A stretch of DNA of 64,000 nucleotides, from positions 1-64,000 of the forward strand of contig NZ_JANURN010000003.1 in NCBI RefSeq assembly GCF_030249855.1. Direction: 5' to 3'. Shown here piece after piece: positions 7,828 to 15,370 of this stretch. The translations under genes were made by a program, and so were the position numbers. The stretch is from Helicobacter_B zhangjianzhongii. Its GTDB lineage: Bacteria > Campylobacterota > Campylobacteria > Campylobacterales > Helicobacteraceae. The notes beneath the pieces were generated by a model. That model had not been told where the DNA came from. It did no database searches and saw only the letters and a list, made by a program, of their open reading frames with translations. Position 1 is the first letter of the stretch, and the number at the start of each line of letters is the position of its first letter.

Positions 7828-8627
7828 AGCTACCGGATTTAGGATTAAACATCGATCATATCGCCACACTTAGACAGGCTAGGCGTATCCACCAGCCAGA
7901 CCCGCTTGAAGCGGTTTTTATCGCCAAAAATGCCGGTGTGCAGCAGATCACCTTGCATTTGCGTGAAGATCGCCGCCATATCCACGAAGATGATGTCGCG
8001 CGTATCATCACAAGCTCTCCGCTGCCTGTGAATGTCGAGTGTGCGAGCGATTTAAGCAAGGGCGGAGTCGTGGAGATCCTGTGTGCTTTGCGCCCGCATA
8101 AAATCACCCTTGTCCCAGAGAAGCGCGAAGAAATCACCACCGAAGGCGGACTAAATATGCGCTCTAGCACGCTTGCTGAGACAATAGAGCGCTTTAAGCA
8201 CCACAATATCCCTGTGGCAGTCTTCATCGAGCCAGATAGAGAAGCAATCCACCTAGCCAAGGAGCTAGAAGTTGATGGCATAGAGCTACACACAGGCGTG
8301 TATGCCCACTGCTATGATCTTTTGCACTCCTGCTTGCCACATAGCCATAACACCACGCAAAGCCCACAAACACGCCAGCTAGCTTTGCAAATAACCCAAA
8401 CCCTGCAAGCCCTAGAGTCCGCCGCCACACTCGCGCACTCTTTGGGGCTAGAAGTGTTTGCTGGACACGGGCTAAATTATGAAAATATCGCGCCTATACT
8501 TGCTCTCCCATATATTAGCGAGCTAAATATCGGGCATAGCATTATCGCGCGTGCTGTTATGGTAGGACTCTATCAAGCTATCAAAGATATGCAGCAAGCC
8601 ATAGCAAGAGCTAAGGCGTGTCTCTAA
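7824..8627 (+). CDS. pdxJ: Pyridoxine 5'-phosphate synthase PdxJ
   Basis: 267 residues. PdxJ joins 1-deoxyxylulose 5-phosphate and 3-amino-2-oxopropyl phosphate to pyridoxine 5'-phosphate, the last step of the DXP-dependent vitamin B6 route. Hallmarks: LGLNIDHIATLRQARR at the N-terminus, TLHLREDRRHI, VNVECASD, LVPEKREEITTEGGL, and ELNIGHSIIARAV near the end. Length is slightly above the usual 240-260, owing to a loop with SHNTTQSPQTRQ near residue 175. It overlaps the redox lipoprotein gene by four bases. Confidence 0.95.
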   Translation: MKLPDLGLNIDHIATLRQARRIHQPDPLEAVFIAKNAGVQQITLHLREDRRHIHEDDVARIITSSPLPVNVECASDLSKGGVVEILCALRPHKITLVPEKREEITTEGGLNMRSSTLAETIERFKHHNIPVAVFIEPDREAIHLAKELEVDGIELHTGVYAHCYDLLHSCLPHSHNTTQSPQTRQLALQITQTLQALESAATLAHSLGLEVFAGHGLNYENIAPILALPYISELNIGHSIIARAVMVGLYQAIKDMQQAIARAKACL

Positions 8628-8682
8628 GCTTTAAAGATATTTGATTCTTTATGCGCTTGTGCTTATCAAGCCTAGACCAAGC

Positions 8683-9072
8683 CTACCAGCCCCTAAGTAA
8701 TGCGTGGCATTTCATACAATTGTGATTTAGCTCTTGGAATGCTTCATAAGCGCGCACTTTGTCATTATCGCGCAAGAATTTTTCTAGTGCCACGCGATTT
8801 TCGATGATGTTATTTAAAAATGATGTAATAATGGGTGAGTAATTGAGTGTTTTTTCATCTAAAAACACTTCGATATTGAATTTCTGCAACGCGCTAAAAT
8901 CCTCTTTATGCTTGCTAATCCCCTCTTTGACTATGTCAAATTTGTTTAAGAAGAATCCCTTTTGGATAAGATCAGAGTCTCTCTGTAAATACTGCATAAT
9001 CTCTATGATATTGGATTCTAGTGCGCTAAGTGCATTGCACAATATCGCGACTAAGGCTATCTTGCGGAGCAT
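8683..9072 (-). CDS. Cytochrome c'/c556-like haem protein
   Basis: 129 residues. Signal peptide RKIALVAILCNALSA, then a mostly helical protein ending LNHNCMKCHALLRGW, a CxxCH haem-attachment motif at the extreme C-terminus. A four-helix bundle with C-terminal CxxCH is typical of cytochrome c' / c556 families in the periplasm. Its substrate is unknown. It is transcribed away from the membrane-protein gene at 9142, with overlapping -10 boxes between them. Confidence 0.7.
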   Translation of the reverse strand: MLRKIALVAILCNALSALESNIIEIMQYLQRDSDLIQKGFFLNKFDIVKEGISKHKEDFSALQKFNIEVFLDEKTLNYSPIITSFLNNIIENRVALEKFLRDNDKVRAYEAFQELNHNCMKCHALLRGW

Positions 9073-9098
9073 TATTATCCTTTGTGTGGAGATTTGTT

Positions 9099-9108
9099 AT
9101 TGTATAAT
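9099..9108. promoter_or_regulatory. Overlapping divergent -10 boxes
   Basis: ATTGTATAAT carries a plus-strand TATAAT (9103-9108) for the gene at 9142 and a minus-strand TACAAT (9104-9099) for the cytochrome gene at 9072. RNA polymerase bound at one box should exclude it from the other. Confidence 0.55.
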
Positions 9109-9141
9109 GAAGTGTGTAAAAAAAGCTTGAAAAGGACCAAA

Positions 9142-9633
9142 ATGCTTGGATATGTGGTAGCAATAGTGATAAATATTTGTATGGCGTTGGGGTTGTCTGC
9201 ATTGCTCAATATGCGAGCAGGCATAAGCTTTGAAGTGGCATATTTCTCCACTTTACTTATCATCATAAGCTCTTATTATGCTCTACAAAAGCGACTAGCA
9301 AGAGAGCTGCGAGCATATACAAATCCGGATTCTACTCCAGATTCTACTCTGGTGCAATCCACAAGCCCTACACCCGATCAAAACCAAAGCGATAAGCCAT
9401 CAAGCACAAATGCGCCTGTGTCAAAATTTATGCTAGGGGTTCAGCTATCATTTGGTCTCTATCGCTTGCTATCTTATATCATTGCTGGGCTTGCTGTGGT
9501 GATCTTAATTGACCTAGAAGCCTTTCATATCCTAGGCTATATCATAGGCGTGCTACTATGTCTAGGCAGTGTTATTATCCTGCGTGTGCATCACATTCGG
9601 CGAAGTTTTGAGAAACATTGGGGTGAAAATTAG
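9142..9633 (+). CDS. Inner-membrane protein, unknown
   Basis: 163 residues from ATG 9142 (RBS AAAGGAC). Four hydrophobic segments: two near the start (YVVAIVINICMALGLSALL and FSTLLIIISSYYAL) and two near the end (LLSYIIAGLAVVILIDL and ILGYIIGVLLCLGSVIIL). They are separated by a Ser/Thr/Pro-rich hydrophilic linker containing repeated DST motifs from TCTAC-type repeats. The C-terminus is basic (HHIRRSFEKHW), suggesting a cytoplasmic end. No family recognised; similar small proteins occur in Helicobacter. Confidence 0.6.
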   Translation: MLGYVVAIVINICMALGLSALLNMRAGISFEVAYFSTLLIIISSYYALQKRLARELRAYTNPDSTPDSTLVQSTSPTPDQNQSDKPSSTNAPVSKFMLGVQLSFGLYRLLSYIIAGLAVVILIDLEAFHILGYIIGVLLCLGSVIILRVHHIRRSFEKHWGEN

Positions 9634-9645
9634 CCCTAGTGGCAA

Positions 9646-10815
9646 TTAGCAGCTCTTGCGTGCTTTGGCGCATAGATCAAGTATTGTGTCTATGCAGTAT
9701 TGCACTTGCTCATCGCTCATTGCTTGATGACAGGGCAAAGACAGCTCCGCATAATACCAATCAAGCGCGTTTGTCCTGCTATCACGCCCACTGCTATCTT
9801 TGTGTAGCCCTTTTGCATTAGCATAGAGCTCATAGAGAAATATCGGCTTATAATGCACCTGCACGCCTAGCCCGCGTGCTAAGGCTTGAGCAAAAATCTC
9901 TTCTTTAGCGCAGTAAAGATCTTTATCAAGCAAGATGGGGTAGAGATGATTTGTGCTTGTGTGATTGCTAGGGATTATTGGGTGTGTGGGCGTGAAGTAG
10001 GGATTATCCGCGAATGCCTTATCATAGATTCTAGCTATCTCTTCTCTACGCGCCAAAAACTGCTCAATCTTGCCCAGCTGCGATAGCCCAAGAGTGGCTT
10101 GCAACTCGTTTAGACGGAAGTTAAAGCCTACTTGCGCCACTTCTGTATCCCAAAGCCGCTTTTTCACCACGCCGTGTGATCGTGTCAGCTTTGCTTGCTC
10201 ATAGATTGTTTTGTCATTGGTGCTAATCGCGCCGCCTTCAGCAGTGGTGATAGGCTTAATGGCGTGGAAGCTAAAGATACTCACATCAGCAAAGCCCCCA
10301 ATCTTGCGTCCATTGACACTACCGCCAAAGGCGTGCGAGCTATCGGCTATGAAGCGGAGATTATGCTCTTTGGCGATAGCTTGCAGGCTATCGACTTTAA
10401 CACTATTGCCAGCAAAATCCACGCTCACAATCCCTTGCAGCCTATCTCTATCGCTAGAATCCACTTTTTCAATAATGCGCATAATGGATTCTGGCGTGAT
10501 ATTGCCATCTGCCCCAATATCAGCAAATATCGGCTCACAGCCACAAGCAAGCAGCATATTTGCTGTGGCGACAAAGCTTATGGGCGTGGTGATGACAAGG
10601 GCGTTTTGACTAAAGCAGGCGCGGTAAGCCGCATAGAGCGCAGAAGTAGCGGAGTTAAAACTCACCACATAGCGCACGCCTAGAAAATCTGCAAGAGCCT
10701 GCTCAAATGCCTCTACTGCTTGCCCTTGCGTGAGCAAAGGCGAGCGCAAAGCCTGTGCCACGCGGGCAATATCATCATCATCGATGAGTTGTGTGCTATA
10801 AGGGATAGTTTGCAT
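9646..10815 (-). CDS. pseC: UDP-4-amino-4,6-dideoxy-N-acetyl-beta-L-altrosamine transaminase PseC
   Basis: 389 residues, DegT/DnrJ/EryC1 aminotransferase fold. PseC makes the second intermediate of pseudaminic acid, the sugar that glycosylates flagellin and is required for motility. Seen: N-terminal IPYSTQLIDDDDI, SFNSATSALYAAYRA, the PLP lysine in FSFHAIKPITTAEGGA, and RLNELQATLGLSQL. Two KVDS motifs come from the 15-bp core repeat. It overlaps the upstream gene by one base. The accB-accC-dcd-pseC neighbourhood also occurs in other Campylobacterota. Confidence 0.92.
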   Translation of the reverse strand: MQTIPYSTQLIDDDDIARVAQALRSPLLTQGQAVEAFEQALADFLGVRYVVSFNSATSALYAAYRACFSQNALVITTPISFVATANMLLACGCEPIFADIGADGNITPESIMRIIEKVDSSDRDRLQGIVSVDFAGNSVKVDSLQAIAKEHNLRFIADSSHAFGGSVNGRKIGGFADVSIFSFHAIKPITTAEGGAISTNDKTIYEQAKLTRSHGVVKKRLWDTEVAQVGFNFRLNELQATLGLSQLGKIEQFLARREEIARIYDKAFADNPYFTPTHPIIPSNHTSTNHLYPILLDKDLYCAKEEIFAQALARGLGVQVHYKPIFLYELYANAKGLHKDSSGRDSRTNALDWYYAELSLPCHQAMSDEQVQYCIDTILDLCAKARKSC

Positions 10816-11537
10816 TATCGTAGTAGGTGCAAAACCCTATCAAGCGTTACACCACTGCTGCCTTGGGCGGCTTTAAATTCTTGGGCATTAAGCTTGCTAG
10901 AATCTAGTTTTGCATAGCTAGAATCTGTCTTTTGCACAGAGTCTAATCGCTCATCAAGCGCACTTTGGACAAGCCTTTTTGCCTGCTTGGCATAGGATCT
11001 TTGCTCGCTTAAATCCTTAGCATATCGCTTAAGATTCTCTGGCTGCTTGACATCTAGCGTATTTGGCGAGAGCTTTTTGGCATTGAGATTGCTCTCTGGT
11101 ATGTCGGCATAACTTTTTGTAAAGACATTTTCATCACCAAACATCGCTGTATCAAAAGTCTTTTGCATTTGCTCTTTTAGCCCATCTGCTTTGTTTGTGA
11201 GATCTTGCACAGCTTTGCTTTGTGTTTCAGTGCTACCTTGCAGGTCTTGGATCTTTAGGGCAAGCTTTTGGTAGGCTTTGTTTTGCGTCTGCAAGGAGTG
11301 GATAGATCGTATCATTACTTCAAGTGAGCCTATGGTGGTGTTGGCATTCTTGATCGTTGTGGCTAGATTTTTTGCAGATTCCTTGCCGAGCTTAGAGCTA
11401 TTAGAGATCTCTTTTGTGGATTCTAGTGTCCCAGACTGCTCACCCTGCTTTGTGCTAGCCTTTGCCTGCTTGCTTCTTTGGGTGTCGCTATCTTTTATGA
11501 GACTTGTGGCTACTGCATTTGTGTTTGCTACTTTCAC
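10815..11537 (-). CDS. Possible flagellar FliS co-chaperone-like protein
   Basis: 240 residues from a GTG start at 11537 behind AGGAGAG. Alpha-helical and polar, without signal or membrane segment. After a Lys/Ser/Thr-rich, low-complexity N-terminus containing LESTKE come helices LATTIKNANTTIGSLEVMI, NKAYQKLALKIQDLQGSTE and LKEQMQKTFDTAMFGDENVF, which recall the HP1076 FliS export co-chaperone family or flagellin-like helices. Overlap with pseC, which serves flagellin glycosylation, is compatible with a flagellar role. The family call is tentative. Confidence 0.4.
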   Translation of the reverse strand: MKVANTNAVATSLIKDSDTQRSKQAKASTKQGEQSGTLESTKEISNSSKLGKESAKNLATTIKNANTTIGSLEVMIRSIHSLQTQNKAYQKLALKIQDLQGSTETQSKAVQDLTNKADGLKEQMQKTFDTAMFGDENVFTKSYADIPESNLNAKKLSPNTLDVKQPENLKRYAKDLSEQRSYAKQAKRLVQSALDERLDSVQKTDSSYAKLDSSKLNAQEFKAAQGSSGVTLDRVLHLLR

Positions 11538-11593
11538 ACTTCTCTCCTATGCGCACTTTTCTTCTATTGCAAAGTCTGCTACTACTCCATATC

Positions 11594-12940
11594 TTACTCG
11601 AGATATTTTGTGTGGATAGCAGACTTTAAGAAATCGGCATTACTCATCATTTTTAAATGGAAAGGTATGGTAGTTTTAATCCCTTCAATACTAAATTCTT
11701 TAAGCGCGCGGCGCATTCTAGCGATCGCCTTGTTGCGATCCTCACCCCAGACAATCAGCTTGCCAATCATTGAGTCATAAAACATCGGCACGACATAGCC
11801 GCTATATGCGTGGCTATCAAGCCGCACATTTGCCCCACCGGGTGCTATCCACTGCGTGATCTTCCCAGCACTTGGGTAGAACTTCACAGGATCTTCAGCC
11901 GTGATCCTACACTCTATGCTATGCCCTTTGCATTGGATCTCTTCTTGCTTTGGAAGCTGCTCACCCTCTGCTATGCGGATCATCCACTCCACTAAATCAA
12001 GCCCGCTCACCATTTCACTCACCGTGTGTTCTACCTGCAAGCGCGTATTCATCTCCATAAAGAAAAAGTCTTTGTTGTTAGAATCTAGCAGAAACTCAAA
12101 TGTCCCCGCCCCCACATAGCCGATGTGTTTAGCGGCTTTTACCGCCGTCTCAAGCAGCCTTTGGCGCACATCATCACTTAGCACCACGGCGGGCGTTTCT
12201 TCGATGAGCTTTTGCTGGCGGCGTTGGGTAGAGCAATCGCGCTCACCGATATGCACGACATTGCCGTGTTTGTCAGCAAGAATTTGCACTTCGATATGTT
12301 TTGGCTTGTTGATGAATTTTTCCATATAGATTGTGCCATCGCCAAACGCACTTAGAGCTTCAGACTCTGCAGCTAGGTAGAGATTTTTCAGCAGTGATTC
12401 ACTCTCTACGATCCGCATACCCCTGCCGCCCCCACCTGCCGCAGCTTTTAAGATCACAGGATAGCCGATTTGCTTGGCGACTTCTTGGGCGTGATTGGCA
12501 TCTTTTAGCGCACCATCGCTACCTTCAATCACCGGCACGCCTGCATCTTTCATCACATCTTTTGCCTTAGATTTATCACTCATCATTACCATTACATCAC
12601 TACTTGGTCCAATAAACTCTATCCCGTGATGCGTGCAGATCTCGACAAAGTGCTGATTCTCACTCAAAAAGCCATACCCCGGGAATATCGCATCGGCATC
12701 TACAAGAGCCGCAGTGCTCATAATCGCTGGGATATTGAGATAGCTCTCCGCACTTTTTGCCCCACCTACGCAAATTTTCGCATCGGCTACATCAAGATAA
12801 TGCGTATCTTTATCCGCCACTGAATAAATAGCGATTGCCTGCTTGCCCATCTCCTGTATCGTCCGTATAGCTCGAAGCGCGATTTCACCGCGGTTTGCGA
12901 TCAAAATGCGCTCAAGCTTTTTTGTAGCTACCTTTTTCAT
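11594..12940 (-). CDS. accC: Acetyl-CoA carboxylase, biotin carboxylase subunit AccC
   Basis: 448 residues, full length. Carboxylates the biotin on AccB with ATP and bicarbonate, the first half of malonyl-CoA synthesis. Seen: LERILIANRGEIALRAIR, FPGYGFLSEN, the glycine-rich ATP-grasp loop LKAAAGGGGRGMRIV, and FFMEMNTRLQVEHTVSE with catalytic residues. It starts directly after the accB stop (adjacent codons), so the two subunits are coupled at a fixed ratio. Confidence 0.96.
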   Translation of the reverse strand: MKKVATKKLERILIANRGEIALRAIRTIQEMGKQAIAIYSVADKDTHYLDVADAKICVGGAKSAESYLNIPAIMSTAALVDADAIFPGYGFLSENQHFVEICTHHGIEFIGPSSDVMVMMSDKSKAKDVMKDAGVPVIEGSDGALKDANHAQEVAKQIGYPVILKAAAGGGGRGMRIVESESLLKNLYLAAESEALSAFGDGTIYMEKFINKPKHIEVQILADKHGNVVHIGERDCSTQRRQQKLIEETPAVVLSDDVRQRLLETAVKAAKHIGYVGAGTFEFLLDSNNKDFFFMEMNTRLQVEHTVSEMVSGLDLVEWMIRIAEGEQLPKQEEIQCKGHSIECRITAEDPVKFYPSAGKITQWIAPGGANVRLDSHAYSGYVVPMFYDSMIGKLIVWGEDRNKAIARMRRALKEFSIEGIKTTIPFHLKMMSNADFLKSAIHTKYLE

Positions 12941-13417
12941 CTATACTTTTTCCACTTTGATAAGATGGCTACCAAACTCAACCGGCTGCCCATCGCCTGT
13001 TTCTATCGCTAGAATCTTGCAGTCAAACTCCGCTTCAATTTCATTCATAATTTTCATCGCTTCAATGATCCCTATTGTCTGCCCCTTTTTGATGACATCG
13101 CCGACTTTGACATAGGGGTCTGCATCAGGGCTTGGGCGATGATAAAATGTCCCAACCATAGGAGAAGTGATAAAATCCCCACCCTTGCTAGCACTCGCGC
13201 TAGATTCTGCTGGCATAGGGGCAGAAGTGGATTCTACTGCTTTAGGCACGCTAGCTTGTGGGGCAGGCATAATTGCTTGCGTCTCTAGAGCAACAGGAGC
13301 TGACACTGCATTTTTATCAAGCTTTAGTTCAAAATTTTCTTGCTTTAGACTAAGCCTTGCGATTTGCGAGCTACTATTGAAAATTTCAATAAGCTTCTTG
13401 ATTTCAGCCAAATTCAT
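12941..13417 (-). CDS. accB: Biotin carboxyl carrier protein AccB
   Basis: 158 residues from ATG 13417 (MNLAEIKKLIEIF), preceded by AAAGGA; a longer start is rejected as it has no family match. C-terminal biotinyl domain: GTFYHRPSPDADPYVKVGD and the biotin-lysine motif IEAMKIMNEIEAEFD. An Ala/Pro-rich linker joins N- and C-terminal parts and includes a VEST motif from the core repeat. First gene of accBC. Confidence 0.95.
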   Translation of the reverse strand: MNLAEIKKLIEIFNSSSQIARLSLKQENFELKLDKNAVSAPVALETQAIMPAPQASVPKAVESTSAPMPAESSASASKGGDFITSPMVGTFYHRPSPDADPYVKVGDVIKKGQTIGIIEAMKIMNEIEAEFDCKILAIETGDGQPVEFGSHLIKVEKV

Positions 13418-13448
13418 CAAAAATCCTTTAAAAATGAAGTAAATTTTG

Positions 13449-13454
13449 TATAAT
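13449..13454 (+). promoter_or_regulatory. -10 box for dcd
   Basis: TATAAT preceded by TTTTG, about 100 bases before dcd and directly upstream of the divergent accB start, matches the Helicobacter sigma-80 -10 consensus. Confidence 0.5.
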
Positions 13455-13551
13455 AGCACACTTTTAAGCCCAAAATTGCTTAAAAATTGCGTTTTATATT
13501 GATGGCACTGCAAGACATTCTCACAACTAAATTTTAAGGCAAGGAAGAAAT

Positions 13552-14118
13552 ATGGGACTCAAATCAGATGCGTGGATACGGCAAATGAGCCTAGAGCATA
13601 AAATGATCGATCCATTCTGCGAGAAGCAAATCGGCAAAAATGTCATATCTTATGGGCTTTCAAGCTATGGGTATGATATTCGCGTGAGCGATAAGTTTAT
13701 GATTTTTAGCAATGTGGATTCTATGGTCGTAGATCCCAAAAATTTTGATGAAAACAATGTCATCACCAAAACCGCTAAAGATGGCTTCTGCATAGTCCCG
13801 CCTAACTCTTTTGCCCTAGCACATACGATTGAGTATTTCAAAATGCCCCGCGATGTGCTGGCGATCTGCCTAGGCAAAAGCACTTATGCAAGATGTGGGA
13901 TTATCGTCAATGTAACGCCATTTGAGCCAGAGTTTGAAGGGCATATTACCATTGAGATCAGCAACACCACGCCCCTACCTGCCAAAATTTATGCCAATGA
14001 GGGCATAGCTCAAGTGCTATTTCTCCAAGGCGATGAGCCTTGCGAAGTAAGCTATAAAGACAAAAATGGCAAATATCAAGGGCAAAGAGACATCACACTG
14101 CCTAGAATCTTGCGCTAA
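13552..14118 (+). CDS. dcd: dCTP deaminase
   Basis: 188 residues. Converts dCTP to dUTP for thymidylate synthesis. Typical features: LSSYGYDIRVSDKF, NSFALAHTIEYFKMP, LGKSTYARCGIIVNVTPFEPEFEGHITIEISN with the conserved active-site Ser/Arg/Glu set, and QVLFLQGDEPCEVSY. RBS AAGGAAG precedes the ATG. Divergent from accBC, as in other Campylobacterota. Confidence 0.95.
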   Translation: MGLKSDAWIRQMSLEHKMIDPFCEKQIGKNVISYGLSSYGYDIRVSDKFMIFSNVDSMVVDPKNFDENNVITKTAKDGFCIVPPNSFALAHTIEYFKMPRDVLAICLGKSTYARCGIIVNVTPFEPEFEGHITIEISNTTPLPAKIYANEGIAQVLFLQGDEPCEVSYKDKNGKYQGQRDITLPRILR

Positions 14119-14226
14119 TAGCCCATAAATTATATAAAAAGCTCTGTGCTTGCTAGCCCTGCTCCTAGCACAAGCTAGAATCCACCTTATCCCACACCAT
14201 TCTCACGCGCAATTCTCGCACCAACT

Positions 14227-15015
14227 TCACAGCGCACACGCTATGGCACGCCTTTTGCGATAGATCATACACTCTGTATAGCCCACCGATCTAGCCAGCT
14301 CTAAGCACTGCTCATAGCCAGCCCCTACCTGCTCCAAGCTATGGGCATCAGAAGAAAAGGTGATAGGGATCTTATATGCAAAAGCACGCGATAAAATCTC
14401 CCTGCTAGGATAAGCTTGGGCGATTGTCTTGCGCAGTCCTGCGCTATTTATCTCTATACTCATTTGTGCTTTAGCGATAGATTCTAGGGCGGATTCTAGC
14501 TCATCGCTCACGCACTCTGGCATTGTGTATCCAAAGACCTTTAGCAAGTCCAAATGCCCCACGATGTGAAACAGCCCGCTATCAGCCATAGCCTTTATCG
14601 CTCTCAAATACTCTCGCCAGCATTGCACCATATCGCGCTTGGCATACTCTGCTATAAAGGCTGGATTATCAAAGCCCCAAGTATCTAAAAAATGCACCGA
14701 GCCTATGAGATAATCCACTCTCGCTTCTAGCACGCTTTTTTCTAGCAGATATTCCCTCCCTTTGATAAAATCCACTTCAAGCCCGCATAGCACTTCAATC
14801 GCGCCTTGCTCCGCTTGGGCTATCTCCCCAATCTCTGCAAAATAGGATTCTAGCTCATTTGCCCCCATACGATAGGCTTCATCAAACTTCATCGGCGCGT
14901 GGCAGGAGAATCCATACACGCCAACCCCAAGCTCCTTTGCTCGCTTGATAAACTCACTCGGGCTGCCACTTGCGTGCTTGCAGCGCGGCGTGTGATTATG
15001 CAAATCTACGCGCAT
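14227..15015 (-). CDS. PHP-domain histidinol-phosphatase-like protein
   Basis: 262 residues of the PHP phosphoesterase fold. Metal ligands: MRVDLHNHTPRCKHASG at the N-terminus, CGLEVDFI, LIGSVHFLD, HIVGHLDLLKVF, and ITFSSDAHSLEQVG near the end. The HisJ subgroup hydrolyses L-histidinol phosphate in histidine synthesis, which is the most likely activity; other PHP phosphatases share the motifs. No other his gene lies in the window. It starts three bases after rsfS. Confidence 0.8.
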   Translation of the reverse strand: MRVDLHNHTPRCKHASGSPSEFIKRAKELGVGVYGFSCHAPMKFDEAYRMGANELESYFAEIGEIAQAEQGAIEVLCGLEVDFIKGREYLLEKSVLEARVDYLIGSVHFLDTWGFDNPAFIAEYAKRDMVQCWREYLRAIKAMADSGLFHIVGHLDLLKVFGYTMPECVSDELESALESIAKAQMSIEINSAGLRKTIAQAYPSREILSRAFAYKIPITFSSDAHSLEQVGAGYEQCLELARSVGYTECMIYRKRRAIACAL

Positions 15016-15018
15016 AGC

Positions 15019-15351
15019 CTACCCACGCACAAAGTGATCGCGCAAGAACTCTTCAAGATTAAATCGCTTGCGCGTATTGTCTGTGAAAATATGCACCATA
15101 ATCTCCCCCAAATCCGCGATGATCCAGTCTTCACTCTCCTCATCTGTGTGGTAAAACTTCTCATCTTTACACGCAGTTTTTAAGTGATCAAGCAAAGCAT
15201 AAGAATGCTTGCCAGCTAGTGCCGTAGCAATCACCACACTATCGGTGATATACTCACTCTCTTCTACATCAAAGATCTCAATATCTTGGGCTTTTTTCTC
15301 ATCAAGGGCTGCCGCTATGGCTTGCGTGCGTTTAGCTAATGCTTGATTCAT
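15019..15351 (-). CDS. rsfS: Ribosome silencing factor RsfS
   Basis: 110 residues. RsfS binds ribosomal protein uL14 and blocks subunit joining when nutrients are limiting. Signature: ALDEKKAQDIEIFDV, ESEYITDSVVIATA, and SEDWIIADLGEIMVHIFTDNTRKRFNLEEF. It follows nadD in the same orientation, the usual nadD-rsfS pairing in bacteria. Confidence 0.92.
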   Translation of the reverse strand: MNQALAKRTQAIAAALDEKKAQDIEIFDVEESEYITDSVVIATALAGKHSYALLDHLKTACKDEKFYHTDEESEDWIIADLGEIMVHIFTDNTRKRFNLEEFLRDHFVRG

Positions 15352-15370
15352 CTTGCTCCTTTTGGCAAAT